Shown: piece by piece, positions 24,379 to 48,764 of the stretch
Layout of the letters: every line of letters begins with the position of its first letter
Numbering within the stretch: the first letter of the stretch is position 1
NCBI GenBank assembly: GCA_911728435.2
Contig: OU452212.1
Location: 4,718,563-4,782,562 of the forward strand
Direction of reading: 5' to 3'
DNA length: 64,000 nt
Source of the DNA: Apoderus coryli
Taxonomy: Eukaryota; Arthropoda; Insecta; Coleoptera; Attelabidae
Program-made: the position numbers and the translations under genes
The notes under the pieces: generated by a model
Seen by the model: the letters and a program-made list of their open reading frames with translations, nothing else
Told to the model about the DNA's origin: nothing
Databases searched by the model: none

Positions 24379-24700
24379 TAAAATCCCGGGATTGGAAAAC
24401 ATAATGTTGGTTCCTTTACTAAAAATAGTATAGCCACATTTGTGCGCTTAATCGATTTCCAAACATAAAAGTGACACGCCATATCACCAACTTCGGTGGC
24501 TAAAAATTTATGTTTAGGCTAAAATATTTAATAATCGGTTACAGCATGTTCTCGTTACGACAGGCGCGAAAGTAAGTTGCGACTGATTACAGGCCTTTTT
24601 ACGGGACACCACCCCGTGAAGTACCATCTCAAAAAGATCTGGCCTAACCGACGACGCTTGTCGCCAATTATCAAATCAAAGCTCAAATTACTCGAGATGG
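24379..24700 (+). mobile_element. LINE-derived repeat, copy 2
   Basis: This is a direct repeat of 22726-23003 with scattered substitutions. From 24577 it again reads RLITGLFTGHHPVKYHLKK, the LINE RNase H/tail motif, then diverges about 25 codons earlier than copy 1. The two copies are about 1.65 kb apart. Confidence 0.7.
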
Positions 24701-25017
24701 CATTCTGTTGTTTACACCATCGTATTCTCATAGCTTATGCTCATAGGATCAACAATCTTTTTACTTCAAAACTATTATATAGAAGACTGCCTCAATATTT
24801 TTACCTACATACTAAGATGACATATGAATCGCAGCAATTAGATCCCACAAAAAAGGTATAGGTTATCAAAACATATCCTGAGTACGCCACTGCTTGTATG
24901 TTTTGTATAAGCGTGTATTTATTATAGTCTAGGTAATAAGTGTTACATTAGGGGTATATATTAAGGATCTACCTTCTCAATTTCTTTAAAGCGATTTATT
25001 GCATTACTTACTGTATG

Positions 25018-25084
25018 ACACAGTTAAGAATGATACACTTTTATATTGCCTATCCATTTAAAAGTGTATTATTCCTAACTGTGT
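25018..25084. repeat. 26-bp imperfect inverted repeat upstream of the retn-like gene
   Basis: Arms 25018-25043 and 25059-25084 (ACACAGTTAAGAATGATACA... and its complement) differ at about two positions. The spacer is 15 nt. It ends about 130 bp upstream of the TATA box at 25215. Confidence 0.6.
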
Positions 25085-25208
25085 GGTACTATATTAGGTA
25101 GAAATACATCCAATTGTTATAATGGGGTTTATCCGAACTTAATCTCTTTGGATTTGTTAAGCCTTTACTACTTAGGTAGATAGTTTGCTACCTTTGCTAC
25201 CTCTCCCC

Positions 25209-25248
25209 TATAAGTATAAATAACCTTATTTGAAACCTAGTTAGTATT
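25209..25248 (+). promoter_or_regulatory. TATA-box promoter of the REKLES-only gene
   Basis: Overlapping TATAAG (25209) and TATAAATA (25215-25222) lie about 120 bp upstream of the ATG at 25340. A start site about 30 bp downstream would fall near 25245. A TCAGTT initiator-like motif also occurs near 25273. The spacing fits a canonical insect core promoter. Confidence 0.5.
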
Positions 25249-25339
25249 GAGAGAATAGTTTACAAGTGAAGTTCAGTTAGTTCGATATTTCAAACAAAAC
25301 AATATTTTCAAAGAAACACTACTCTATAACCCATTGAAA

Positions 25340-26417
25340 ATGTCTGACATCACATCTTGTAATAACTTGTACAACAACAACGATGAATCCACACCCGGTG
25401 AGCCACAATGTGAACCAATTAATCTTTCCGAACCAACACCATCCATAAAGAGAGAGCCGGAATCCAGAGATTCACCATCGCCAAGCAAAACAATGTTAAG
25501 GGAGGATAATGATCGGGAGAGGGATCATGTCTCAAAGGCCATGTCACCGTCATCGTCACCACCGACCAGACTAGCCCATATCAAGATTGATATCAGAGGT
25601 AAGATTATAATAATACATTTACATTAAAAATCACCTAGAAATTTGGTTAACCATCAGCTTTCCTAAAAACAGAAATAAAATTGCAATTAAGTGGAATATT
25701 AAGATTATTGGATTCTATATCAAATATAATAGGCGCTATTTATTTTTAACTAAGTGCGAAGGACGCCAAAACTAGACAGAATGACCCTTACATATAGGGC
25801 ACACACATTTTACATAAACAAATCATTCAAATTGGTCTCATTTTTTATCTTTATAAATAACGACCTTTAAATAATTTTTTTTGCATAAGTCCCCGGTTTC
25901 ACTGCAGCCTCATGGACTTATTGTGAAAAGCTTTAAATCATAATATAAAATAATATTATGATTTAAAGCTTCAACGGCAAGTGAAACATGGCCAATTTTT
26001 TATCACAAATTAAACTGTCTCAAAATCATACTGCATTCAGCACAGTTACTGGTATGTTTTATATAAACTGATTGTATAGTGTTTGTCATATTATATATTT
26101 TCGACTTCAAATAGATCTGCTCGATTTTTTTGACACTATTTTCAATGCCATAATGACGTATATTACCGCACTAGTGCGTCCTTTAATATTCGGTGCAACA
26201 GAACTATAACAAGATAGTTTTTATATAAATAATTTAATAAAGATTGACCTACTTTTTAATAGTTTAATTTCATAGAACTAATATTTCATAATTTGTTACA
26301 GATGATGGTAATTTACTTGTAAGTATGGAAATCAATGGCGTAACATACGAAGGAGTTCTTTTTGCACAAAATTCCTCCAACCACACCAATAATAACAGTT
26401 CGACAGTGGGTGCCTAA
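25340..26417 (+). CDS. ARID-less retained/ARID3-like protein (REKLES C-terminal segment)
   Basis: Two exons, 25340-25598 and 26302-26417, encode 124 aa. The first encodes a low-complexity acidic and serine/proline stretch with NLSEPTPSIKREPESRDSP. The junction gives LAHIKIDIRDDGNLLVSMEINGVTYEGVLFAQ (seen as LAHIKIDI, LLVSMEINGVTYEGVLFA), closely resembling the REKLES beta end of retained/dead ringer proteins. The ARID DNA-binding domain and the upstream REKLES half are absent. No ARID exon was found between 21.6 and 25.3 kb. A TATA promoter precedes the ATG, and poly(A) signals follow. In ARID3 proteins this region mediates self-association and localisation, so a dominant modifier role is conceivable. 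It could instead be a truncated duplicate of retn, or its last exons with distant 5' exons. Confidence 0.7.
25928..25971. repeat. Perfect 19-bp hairpin in the retn-like intron
   Basis: Arms 25928-25946 (AAGCTTTAAATCATAATAT) and 25953-25971 are exact complements around a 6-nt loop. They lie within the single intron of the REKLES-only gene. Confidence 0.75.
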
Positions 26418-26768
26418 GGACGTTTTAACATTTTTTTAGAAAGCCTTTTAATTCTGTTTAGTTCCTTTACATAACTGCATTAAAGTCTTTCTACTTAAAT
26501 TTGGTGCCCTTTACGACATGCAAAGATCTAAATAACATATCGCATAAAATATACCGGGTGATATCTCGACTTTCAAATTTAAAATCAAGCCCAGTTCTTT
26601 AGTTTTCATCAAGTTGTGTATTATTCAATTCATACTATAAGATAAATAAAATGTTTCGATTCTCATTCGATATGTATTTTGTACTAGTTTTTGTATAATA
26701 TGTTTAACTAGATTTATTAAGTTTGATTTAAAAGTTTTTGCAGTATTGTAAATATTAATATTATTTTT

Positions 26769-26774
26769 AATAAA
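26769..26774 (+). terminator. Poly(A) signal after the retn-like gene
   Basis: AATAAA lies about 350 nt past the stop codon at 26417. An earlier AATAAA occurs near 26645. Confidence 0.45.
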
Positions 26775-26924
26775 GATTAAGATACATCAGATTTTGAGTA
26801 TTATTGAAATAGAATAATTTATTAAATACATTTTAATGTATTTAATAATTTTATTATTTAACTTTAGTTAAAGTAAGTGTATGAATAGAAAACAAAGATG
26901 AGTTGCAGAAGAAGGAAACCGAAA

Positions 26925-27705
26925 ACTGTTATAGATTAAAACGCCTACTTTCAAAAACTACTTTAAATATTTTTTTCCAATTTAGTGACCGATATGTTAT
27001 TATTTAAAAGTCATATTTTGACATAAACAATCTTTTAAAAAAATTAACCAGTGGCATGCTATAGGGGTTAGTGGCACTTTTTATTCCCCTATTTTTTACG
27101 CCACTGGAATAAATCTTTTTATTTTTTTTGTAATTCCCTGTTCATTTTTGCTTAAAAAAGTAGTAACTTTTCATGGCTCTAAAGTGAACGGTTTTGCAGG
27201 AATTGGCCTCTAAACTAAAGTCTGCAAATGCCTGAGATACGGTGTAACATTACATAAATTTCGAAAATTTGCCATAATTCAAAAACGCCTATACATATTT
27301 TTTTTAAAATTTCGTGACCTCTATGTTCTTTAAAAAACTCATATTTTGATATAAACAATATTTTTAAAAAATGAACCAGTGGCATGCTATTGGGGTTAGT
27401 GGCACTTTTTATCCCCCTATTTTTTACGCCACTGGAATAAATATACTTTTTTATTTTTTCTTAAATTCCCTTTTCATTTTAGCTTAAAAAAGTAATAACT
27501 TTTTATGGGTCTAAAGTGAACAGTTTTACAGGAATTTGCCTCTAAACAAAAGTCTGCAAAAAATATATTTGTTCCAGTGACGTTAAAAATAGGGGGATGC
27601 AAATTGTCACTAACCCCTACAGCATGTCACTGGTTCAATTTTTAAAAATATTGTTTGTCAAAATAATGACTTTTAAATTTTAACCTTTGACACCCTGTAT
27701 CTAGA
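26925..27705. repeat. Direct plus inverted repeat cluster ending in CACCCTGTAT
   Basis: A segment around AACCAGTGGCATGCTAT...CGCCACTGGAATAAAT occurs at 27046-27113 and again 328 bp later at 27374-27444 in the same orientation. A third, inverted copy lies at about 27573-27650 (starting TCCAGTGACGTTAAAAATAG). The cluster ends with CACCCTGTAT (27691-27700), the complement of ATACAGGGTG, a terminus seen at several sites in the window. No coding frame is evident. Confidence 0.7.
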
Positions 27706-28135
27706 CAACTGTGCCCTTTAAATCTGCCAGAATGTGTCAGAAGATTTCGAAATTCGGGAATTTGGGTATTGAGAGTTTTGATGGTGGGGGAATAGCAGTG
27801 TCATGAGACCCTTTTACTACGTTGGGTATTTGAAGATTCAGTCTTAATAGTCTTAAAACTTCCAAAAGTAAACACGACAGACTAAACACTTTATTATTTA
27901 AGGTTAGTAAAGGTTTATTAGGTTATTTTTGTTGAAATTTATTTTATGGATCAGAACGGAGCCCATCATAACGCATGCGCAACTATCCGAGAAAACATAA
28001 ACTTCAAGCAACTTTTGGGTATTTGGCGTCACGTAATCGTCATCCACCAATACAGTGAATCTCCGTTTAACCAAATCTCTCAATCATATCCCCACCTATG
28101 CAGGAAAATTTACTAAATTACCGCTAGACCTAAGC

Positions 28136-28294
28136 ATTGTGTTTATTATAATATAGTGTGTCAGCGCTTGGTTAGTACCTGTCAACTAACACCAGAAAAA
28201 TTTATTAATGAACGACTGAAGTTGATAACGCCGTCTGTTGTTAGATGATGGTACTAACCAAACGCTGACACATTATATTATAATAAAACACAAT
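28136..28294. mobile_element. Hairpin MITE, 159 bp, 9-bp target duplication
   Basis: The ends ATTGTGTTTATTATAATATA and ...TATTATAATAAAACACAAT are inverted repeats that continue through GTGTCAGCGCTTGGTTAGTACC-like sequence (about 45 bp with few mismatches). The direct repeat GACCTAAGC occurs immediately outside at 28127-28135 and 28295-28303. A 9-bp duplication is typical of Mutator-like elements. It is non-coding. Confidence 0.8.
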
Positions 28295-28561
28295 GACCTA
28301 AGCCATGATCAATTGCGGCGAGCTGCTCTTCTGTACCGAACTTACCGAGAAAGTTACTTCATTGTCGAATGCAATTCTGTAATGAAACTGTAGAGTTGTA
28401 ACAATAAAAACAACAAATAATTTTTTGGATGTCGGTCGGTGGTGCCAAATTTATAAATTATTTTTCCTAAACAATAGTTTATAGTGGCCAAACTTTGGGA
28501 CACTCGAGGACTCAATAGCTAGTTTCCAGGAAATGTACCAAGCAAAATCTGAATGTGTTAT

Positions 28562-28567
28562 TTTATT
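28562..28567 (-). terminator. Poly(A) signal of WASp
   Basis: A minus-strand AATAAA lies about 235 nt downstream of the WASp stop codon at 28798. Confidence 0.4.
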
Positions 28568-28797
28568 TATAAATAAAATATGTATGACTGTATTATACAT
28601 TAGTATTTAAAAATTATATTTTTACCAAAAGTCTTTTGATTGTATGTTATTTTGTTCACAACATTAGCACTCTTCGAATTATGTTAATGACTATTATTGC
28701 TTCTAAATTCATTACTCACAAATCATTTGACAATCCACTATAAAATTACTACCCACCAGTTTCCAATCGTTAATTATTATAAAATTCTCATCAAGGT

Positions 28798-31371
28798 CTA
28801 GTCCCAATCCTCATCATTTGACGTTCCAGATTCATCATCATCGTCCTCTGAATGTATAACTTTACTTCGTTCGGCTAATGCTCTTGCTAGAGCTGATGCT
28901 AAATCATTACCGTTTGATGCAGCTGAATTTGGTGAAGGACTAGAAGCGGGTTTGATTTCACGAGCGGTTACAGGTTTCAGTGTGCGACCTTTGCGGATAT
29001 CGCTTAGAAGGTCGCTTCGAGCATCATCAGCTGCTGGTAATTTACGGTCCTCAACCGGCTACAAATAATTCATTATTTTTAAACAATTTGAAAAAATAGT
29101 CCATCTTTCTATATTGAATGTTTGGCTTCTAACTAGAAATGTTTCGAGTATCATACTCATCTTCAGTGGCTGTAATGTTGCCGTGGATTTGTTTTTTAAT
29201 TTATATGACATCTATTCTCTCGTGAGTACCTCATAAGTTGATTAATCAAATCTCACAATAACAATGTGCTAATATACAGGGTGTTTCACGGTGGATGGTA
29301 CCTTAGACGTCTTGAGAAAACTAAGTATAGCCCAACGATTATTACAAACTAGACTTTCAGACTGATAAAAAGTTGAGGGCACATATTTTGATAAGAATAA
29401 GGTAGACAATTAGGTACATTTGACAAATTAATTGACCTGACTGGTTTGTTGAGTAATTTGAAGTAGACCTGAATCATGTGTTGGTGTCAGCAAAATAATT
29501 TCGAATTAAATCCAACGAAATGTAAGAGTAGGACTTTTACAAAGAAAAAAAGAAAGGTTTAATATTTAGATAGGGTCGTTAGCACAACCATATCGTCCGT
29601 TGACTCCGTGGTCGACCTTGGAATTATTTTCGACCCTGAACTTGGTTTCGTGGAGAAACATATTATGGTTTTATAGTTAGAAATACCAAAAACTAATAAT
29701 ATTAGTTCATTGATGGTTCTATATAATGCTTACATTCGTTCTAAACTTGTAGAATTTTGAAATTCTTATTGTTTAAGGAGGAAGGAATATATCCTGAAAG
29801 GGGCACTGACTATGCCGTACTCTTAAATCGATTTAATTTACAAAGCTACGATCAAATGAACGATCGTAGGAATTAAGAAAGCGTTCCATTAAGATGGTGT
29901 ATGATCATTATTGCTAGAAATCTAATAAACAAAACTAAATGATTATAAATTACAAAAATTTTTGCTTTTTCTTCGAATATACATACCCTCAAACTAGTTC
30001 CATTACGTATACTATCCATTAGAGCGGAGTTATCGATCATTGGGGGTGGTGGAGGAGGCGCAGGTCCTCCAACATCACCACTATCCACTAAAGATGCAGC
30101 CAACGGTGGAGGCGGTGGAGGAGGTGGAACATTCGGTGCAGAGGAAACAACATGTGTTTGCATCATAGGAGGATGAGGTTGTGGAGCTGTTTTCTTAATA
30201 CCACTCATTTCTAACAAATAAGAAAAATATCTCTAAATATATTGTAACTCTTTACACTTTAAATCTTAATAAATTTAGAAAGATGAAAGATACAAACTAA
30301 CCTTGTTGTAGTCTAGTATTAGGTGGTGGTGGTGGTGGTGCAGCTCTACCATGAGACGGTCTAGGTGGTCCTCTAGGGGGTACCGCCGGCGGTGGGACAG
30401 CCTCTGTTACAGCCTCTCGACCACCATGTTTATTGATAAAATCGTAAATGAATTCCCTAGTATCCTTGTCTTGTAATTGTTTTTCTGATACTCCAGCCTA
30501 AAATATACCCTCATTAAATTAACGTGTAGAACCTTTAACGTAGAAACACCTTTTACCCATGCAAATTATACTAGGTGAAGTGGTAAAACGTGATTACGAT
30601 AGACTAACTAATTTAGAGCTAAAGTTATAATCTTTGTCGTCCTCGCTCGCGCTTAAGGCTCATTTATAAACTGAACTGAAATTCAATATCTTCTTAACCA
30701 TACATACTTACCTCCTTTAAAAACTTCTTTAATTGTTCATCTTGACTATTTACATCAAAGCCAGAATTAGGATCCCATCCAACATGTGAGATATGTTTGA
30801 AATCCATCGGCGTACTTATATCGGCTTTTGTAATATTCCTTTTCCTTTTTGCCAGTTTTGCTTCAGGATTTGGACTTTGTTTAAAAGAATTAATTTCATT
30901 TGGCAGTTTTAGTGATTGTGATTGTGCAATTTGACGTGCCCGTTTCTCATCTTTCTTGCGACGCATTTGAATTCTCTGTTCAACCACATTTTTCATATCT
31001 CTAGCTTCATCAAAATTAGCATAATTAAATGCTATTATACTATCCTCACCTTCAAACATATGCAATTGGCTTGAAGACTCTATATACTCTAGATTATTGT
31101 ACAATTCATGCTCCCACAACATCGCATTTCTAGTTAAACAAAACAATCGAAAGAAATAGCTTTTCCTATTGATGTCTTTCACAAAACACAGCACTCCTGT
31201 AGCCTTTTGATGCCATTGTGCATGATGTGGTGGTTGTGTGCTAAATAATTGCACCACTGCGGTACACAACGTTTGACAACGAATGCCTAGTAAACGAAAT
31301 ACTTGGGCATTTTGTTCTGGACTTAGAAGTCTACTATTACTCTGATGTTCTTGTGATGGAGGCATTCTCAT
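28798..31371 (-). CDS. WASp: Wiskott-Aldrich syndrome protein homologue
   Basis: WASp activates the Arp2/3 complex at membranes in response to Cdc42 and phosphoinositides. Four exons, 31371-30712, 30497-30302, 30210-29987 and 29058-28798, encode 446 aa with consistent phases. In order: the WH1 domain (about residues 18-135, with VFRLLG, GVLCFVKDINRKSYFFRL, LWEHELYNN), a basic stretch (AKRKRN), the CRIB/GBD motif (ISTPMDFKHISHVGW, about 185-200), a proline-rich region with several PPPPPP runs, two WH2-like actin-binding motifs (SALMDSIRNGTSLR spanning the exon 3/4 border, and RSDLLSDIRKGRTLKPV), the central helix (SALARALAERSKV) and an acidic tail ending in DEDWD. The architecture is complete. 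A second in-frame ATG lies two codons after the first. Confidence 0.95.
29420..29870 (+). mobile_element. Jockey/CR1-like RT fragment in WASp intron 3
   Basis: Reads WCQQNNFELNPTKCKS, then SVDSVVDLGIIFDPELGF, then MVLYNAYIRSKLV and finally PERGTDYAVLLNRFNL. These are the thumb and C-terminal blocks of a non-LTR RT ORF. Stops and a frameshift are present. It is antisense to WASp. A CAGGGTGTTTCA motif lies just upstream at 29278. Confidence 0.75.
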
Positions 31372-31938
31372 TATTTATTATAAACAATCACTGGATCGAA
31401 ATTTACTAAACAACACAGAAAATAATAATTTTAAATAATTATACAATAAAATCTAGGCGTATAAATGAATTTGTTATGATAAGTGATAATCAAGAGAAAT
31501 TGTAAATCAAAATATTAGGTATTAACAGTTGACACACTTCCCCAAGTCCCCAACATAAAAAATTATCAAATCCAATACAAATGTCATGTCTCGAGTGTCA
31601 GCAGTAGACACTAGACACTACATGAGACAGGATAGTGAAAGTATTGTCAAAGCAATGTTGCCAATCAAAATTAACCGTCAAAGTAGCGTGTGGAATACCT
31701 AATACATTAGCCGAATTTTAGCGACATAACGTTTTATGAACGGTAACCGCATTTCTATAACCGTAATTTATGACATCATCGTGATGTCATTATATTTGTT
31801 AAACGGTAAAAAATTCTATAATGTAGGTCGGAACTGTGTTAATTTTGGTTATCTAAGTGCCAATAAAATTATAAAAACGTAACCTAATCCAACACCAACA
31901 AAAACAAAGCAAAAAGCACCAAGAATATTAAATATATT

Positions 31939-32645
31939 TTTCGCCTGCCTGCACTTAAACAGAGTTTTACCGCCCGCATATGCGGGCGGTAAATGACCTA
32001 TTAGCGCCCGCTCTTTTTATTTATTTTTCATAGATGGCGCTACTGTTAGATTTCCAATAATAACGTTAACATCAGTAGTTTTCACTCACTTAACTTAATG
32101 TGCATTTCATCTAGAGGATAAGTTGACAATTAATTGAGAAAGTTTACTTAGGTAGTCGTCTGCCATTCCGCTAAACTCATTTAATTATTTAAAATTGTCC
32201 ATTATTAATTAGTAATCACTTTTTAATTATTATTGTAGTACCGAAATATACCTAAGAATCTAAAATCAATTTTCTATAGCGAACACGATCAGATAATAAT
32301 TTGACAGTTGCTTTCTACATTTAAAATACTCAACACTGACATGTGAGCCTGTCATAAGTTTATCTGATCTGAGTTTGTCAAAGGATAACGCCTATTATCA
32401 TGTACGTCAAAATAAAAATACTCCCATTAATTACTGTCAAAAACTGTCAGTTCATAACAGTAATAATTAATTATTAAAATAAAGTAGTTTTGGTTTAATA
32501 TTGTAGTATGACGAGGCAGGCGAAAAACAGTTGTAAGCACCACTGGCGGTAAAGCCGCTGCAGCCCTTCGCTGTATAGCTGCCCTCGCTCGCTTCGCTCA
32601 CTCGTGCGTCTATACAGCGGCGGGCTGCAACGAATGCTTTACCGC
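31939..32645. repeat. GC-rich palindromic block upstream of WASp
   Basis: A perfect 28-bp palindrome (31966-31993, half-site TTTACCGCCCGCAT) stands out in AT-rich DNA. About 560 bp to the right, 32546-32644 forms an imperfect hairpin whose arms carry GGCGGTAAAGC and GCTTTACCGCC. TTTTCGCCTGCCT (about 31940) recurs inverted as AGGCAGGCGAAAA (about 32513). The pieces look like paired ends of one element of about 700 bp beginning some 570 bp upstream of the WASp ATG. No ORF is seen. Confidence 0.55.
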
Positions 32646-33029
32646 CCTTTACACTTAATATACTATAACAACATCGCTAGAGTAGTGACACTTTGTCGCA
32701 GCGGCGCAGTAAGACCATAGTTGTCTATATGTATTAACCAATGACCTGTGGATGAGTTTCTGGTTTTCTTTTCTTACATCAGTATGAGTTTTTTTAAAAT
32801 TTGTGTTTTCCTTCTTTTTGTGCATTTTTAATATTGATTTATTTAGGTAGCTAATATTATGGTGACGTGTCTTTTACAATTTAATTATTGTGCAACTAAG
32901 ACTGAATAAAAATTTTGAATTAAATTTGATTTAATAATTTGGTTTGGTTCGTTCTGTTATCTTAGTGTTATTATTTTGACCATATTAGAATACTTTGAGA
33001 TCATATTAGCATATTATTTAATATCAACA

Positions 33030-33600
33030 GGATTTTTAATTGCCACACAAGGATTTTCGTTCCATCATTTTATTCAGCGATGAGGCTTGTTTCGCCAAGG
33101 ACGGCTGCCTCAACAGCCACATAACAGGCAATGAACACAATCCTCACGCCGCATGGGTGAGAGGTCACTTATAGCAATTTGCCTTTAACATGTGGTTCAG
33201 TATTGTTGACGACTTTTTAATGCGTCCGTATATGCTTCCACCTGGGCTAACTGGTAAAATCTACTTATATTATCTGCAAGGCATACTTCCTCATCTATAG
33301 GACTATACAGACATTTCCTATAGGTACCTATATCAGCTAAGAATGTGGTGCGAACATAACGGTGCACCGGCACATTTTGCCCGTTCTTTACAGAATCACC
33401 TAAACCACCAATTTCCTGCGCGATGGATCCGAAGAGAATCACCTATTAAGTGGCCACCGCAAAGTCCCGAATTAACCCCATTGTGTCAATAAAACAACGA
33501 TCCAGAATCTGATCAGTCGGAAGTAATAAACGAACGCGCCTACTGAATAACCACAGTTAAAATAATTACAGTTGGTTCTCATCGTGTCGGTACGTCTGAT
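33030..33600 (+). pseudogene. IS630/Tc1-mariner-type DDE transposase fragment
   Basis: Frames read SIILFSDEACFAKDGC, AWVRGH, FAFNMWFSIVDDFLMRPYM, LTGKIYLYYLQ, CEHNGAPAHFAR, FPARWIRRESPIKWPPQSPELTPL. This order matches the insect transposase family whose intact motifs are HDGAPAHF and WPPRSPDLTPLDF. The second acidic residue is now N and the third D is now E, and there are internal stops, so it is inactive. A fragment of what looks like the N-terminal half of the same family lies at 54680-54930. Confidence 0.75.
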
Positions 33601-33755
33601 GTTCATGTCTACAAAGCAATTCGACGCACTTATGTCTCTATATATATAGTATAATATAGTAGCGGGCCAGAAATGTATCTGGGAATGGGACGAGTCGATG
33701 CCGTTTTCAGCATCTACTGGACCTTCTTGTCTAAAGTTAATATTCGATGGTATAA
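33586..33755 (+). repeat. Dispersed repeat, copy 1 (pair at 43628-43800)
   Basis: Shares CAAAGCAATTCG, TATAGTATAATATAGTAGCG and GACGAGTCGATGCCGTTTT with 43628-43800 in the same orientation. The intervening TATATA tract differs in length. The function is unknown. It directly follows the transposase relic here. Confidence 0.65.
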
Positions 33756-34317
33756 CTTCATGGAGGGTGGTAATTATACTTTATTACTGATGTTTAACTC
33801 TGAAACGTCAGCATATACCGAACTGTCGTTTGAAAAACTATGATTAGTCTTGTGAACTAGCGGAAAAATAGGTGGAGTAGACAAAAGATATTTATGGTCG
33901 CATAAAATAATGCAATTCAAAATTTTAATTTGTGCCTTGATGTTTCCTTCTTCTTTTTTTTTTTGTATACTTTTAACATTTTATTTTCTTTGTGTACCTA
34001 TTATTATAGTTACGGGTTTTTTATACAATTTAATTATTGTGCAACTAACACTGAATAAAGAAAATTTGAGGGAATAAGACGAATTCCTACCGCATTGTTT
34101 AGATGGGCATTAATGTATGTGTTGTAGTAGTAAATTTACAAGCACATTGATTACATATGTATATTTAGAGAAAAAAAAACCAAAACAAAAAATGCTTAAT
34201 AAATTATTTATTTGCTCACAAAAATTATGTACTTATACATGTTTAATTACAAATCTGAAAATAAATAAGATATTTCTAAGCTACATTAATGGAATGATAT
34301 TATAATTATTACACATC

Positions 34318-34323
34318 TTTATT
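34318..34323 (-). terminator. Poly(A) signal of Kap3
   Basis: A minus-strand AATAAA lies about 310 nt downstream of the Kap3 stop at 34630. Confidence 0.4.
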
Positions 34324-34629
34324 TTCAAAAATCACAAATGCAACATTGTAAATTAGCGACATATTTACCTAAAAAAATAAAAAAAATATATAATTACTGT
34401 AATAAATACGTATTGAACATTGATCACATTGTAGGTAACACAAAATATTGCGCAAAGCCTTATAAATATGACTAGACGTTTCGAAATACTGGAGTAATAA
34501 GATAAACTAAATTACAAAAAAAAAAAACAAAAACAAATCAACAGTATTTATAACAAATCTCAAATTGTACTTGTGCCTTTTTTAAAGCTAAATTATATAT
34601 CATTATACGTGTATATAAGTTTTAATGAA

Positions 34630-48293
<13,664 letters not shown>

Positions 48294-48764
48294 CTATAAA
48301 ATAAAAATCAACATATATATTAGATAATATAGAAATATATCATTTCGTTGTTTTGCTTTTAAAGTAACTTCTCATAAATTCATTAACAGAATATGTGCGA
48401 ATTTTATATTTAGTAGTGAAATTGTCTAAATAACTCTGAACAAACAAAAAATTTATTGTAGTAATATGTAATTAGATTTAGATTTGATCAAAATGTGAAT
48501 ATTTCCACTATAGCTGAAAGTATTCAAGTCTAGATCTTAGATTATATTTATATAATCTAAAATCTAGATTAAGATCAGATGAAGAGTTATATTGAAGTTA
48601 TACGATAAATTAAATACTTATAAACAAATTAATTAAACTGAAGTTACTAGATGTTCGGAAATACGAAGGTGGTTTGACATTTTGAATTTCCCGTGCAAAA
48701 ACGTTGCCTCCCGTCAACTATAGAGACTACCGTAAAATTTTAAGCATGCTGCCATCTACACCTA

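Larger units (their letters stand above)
32780..34075 (+). repeat. Two direct copies of a 3'-end-like repeat
   Basis: ACAATTTAATTATTGTGCAA followed by CTAA(G/C)ACTGAATAAA occurs at about 32877-32911 and 34025-34061, preceded each time by a T-rich TTTCCTTCTTTTT stretch. The copies bracket the transposase remnant at 33030-33600 and may be the 3' ends of two insertions of the same repeat. Confidence 0.5.
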
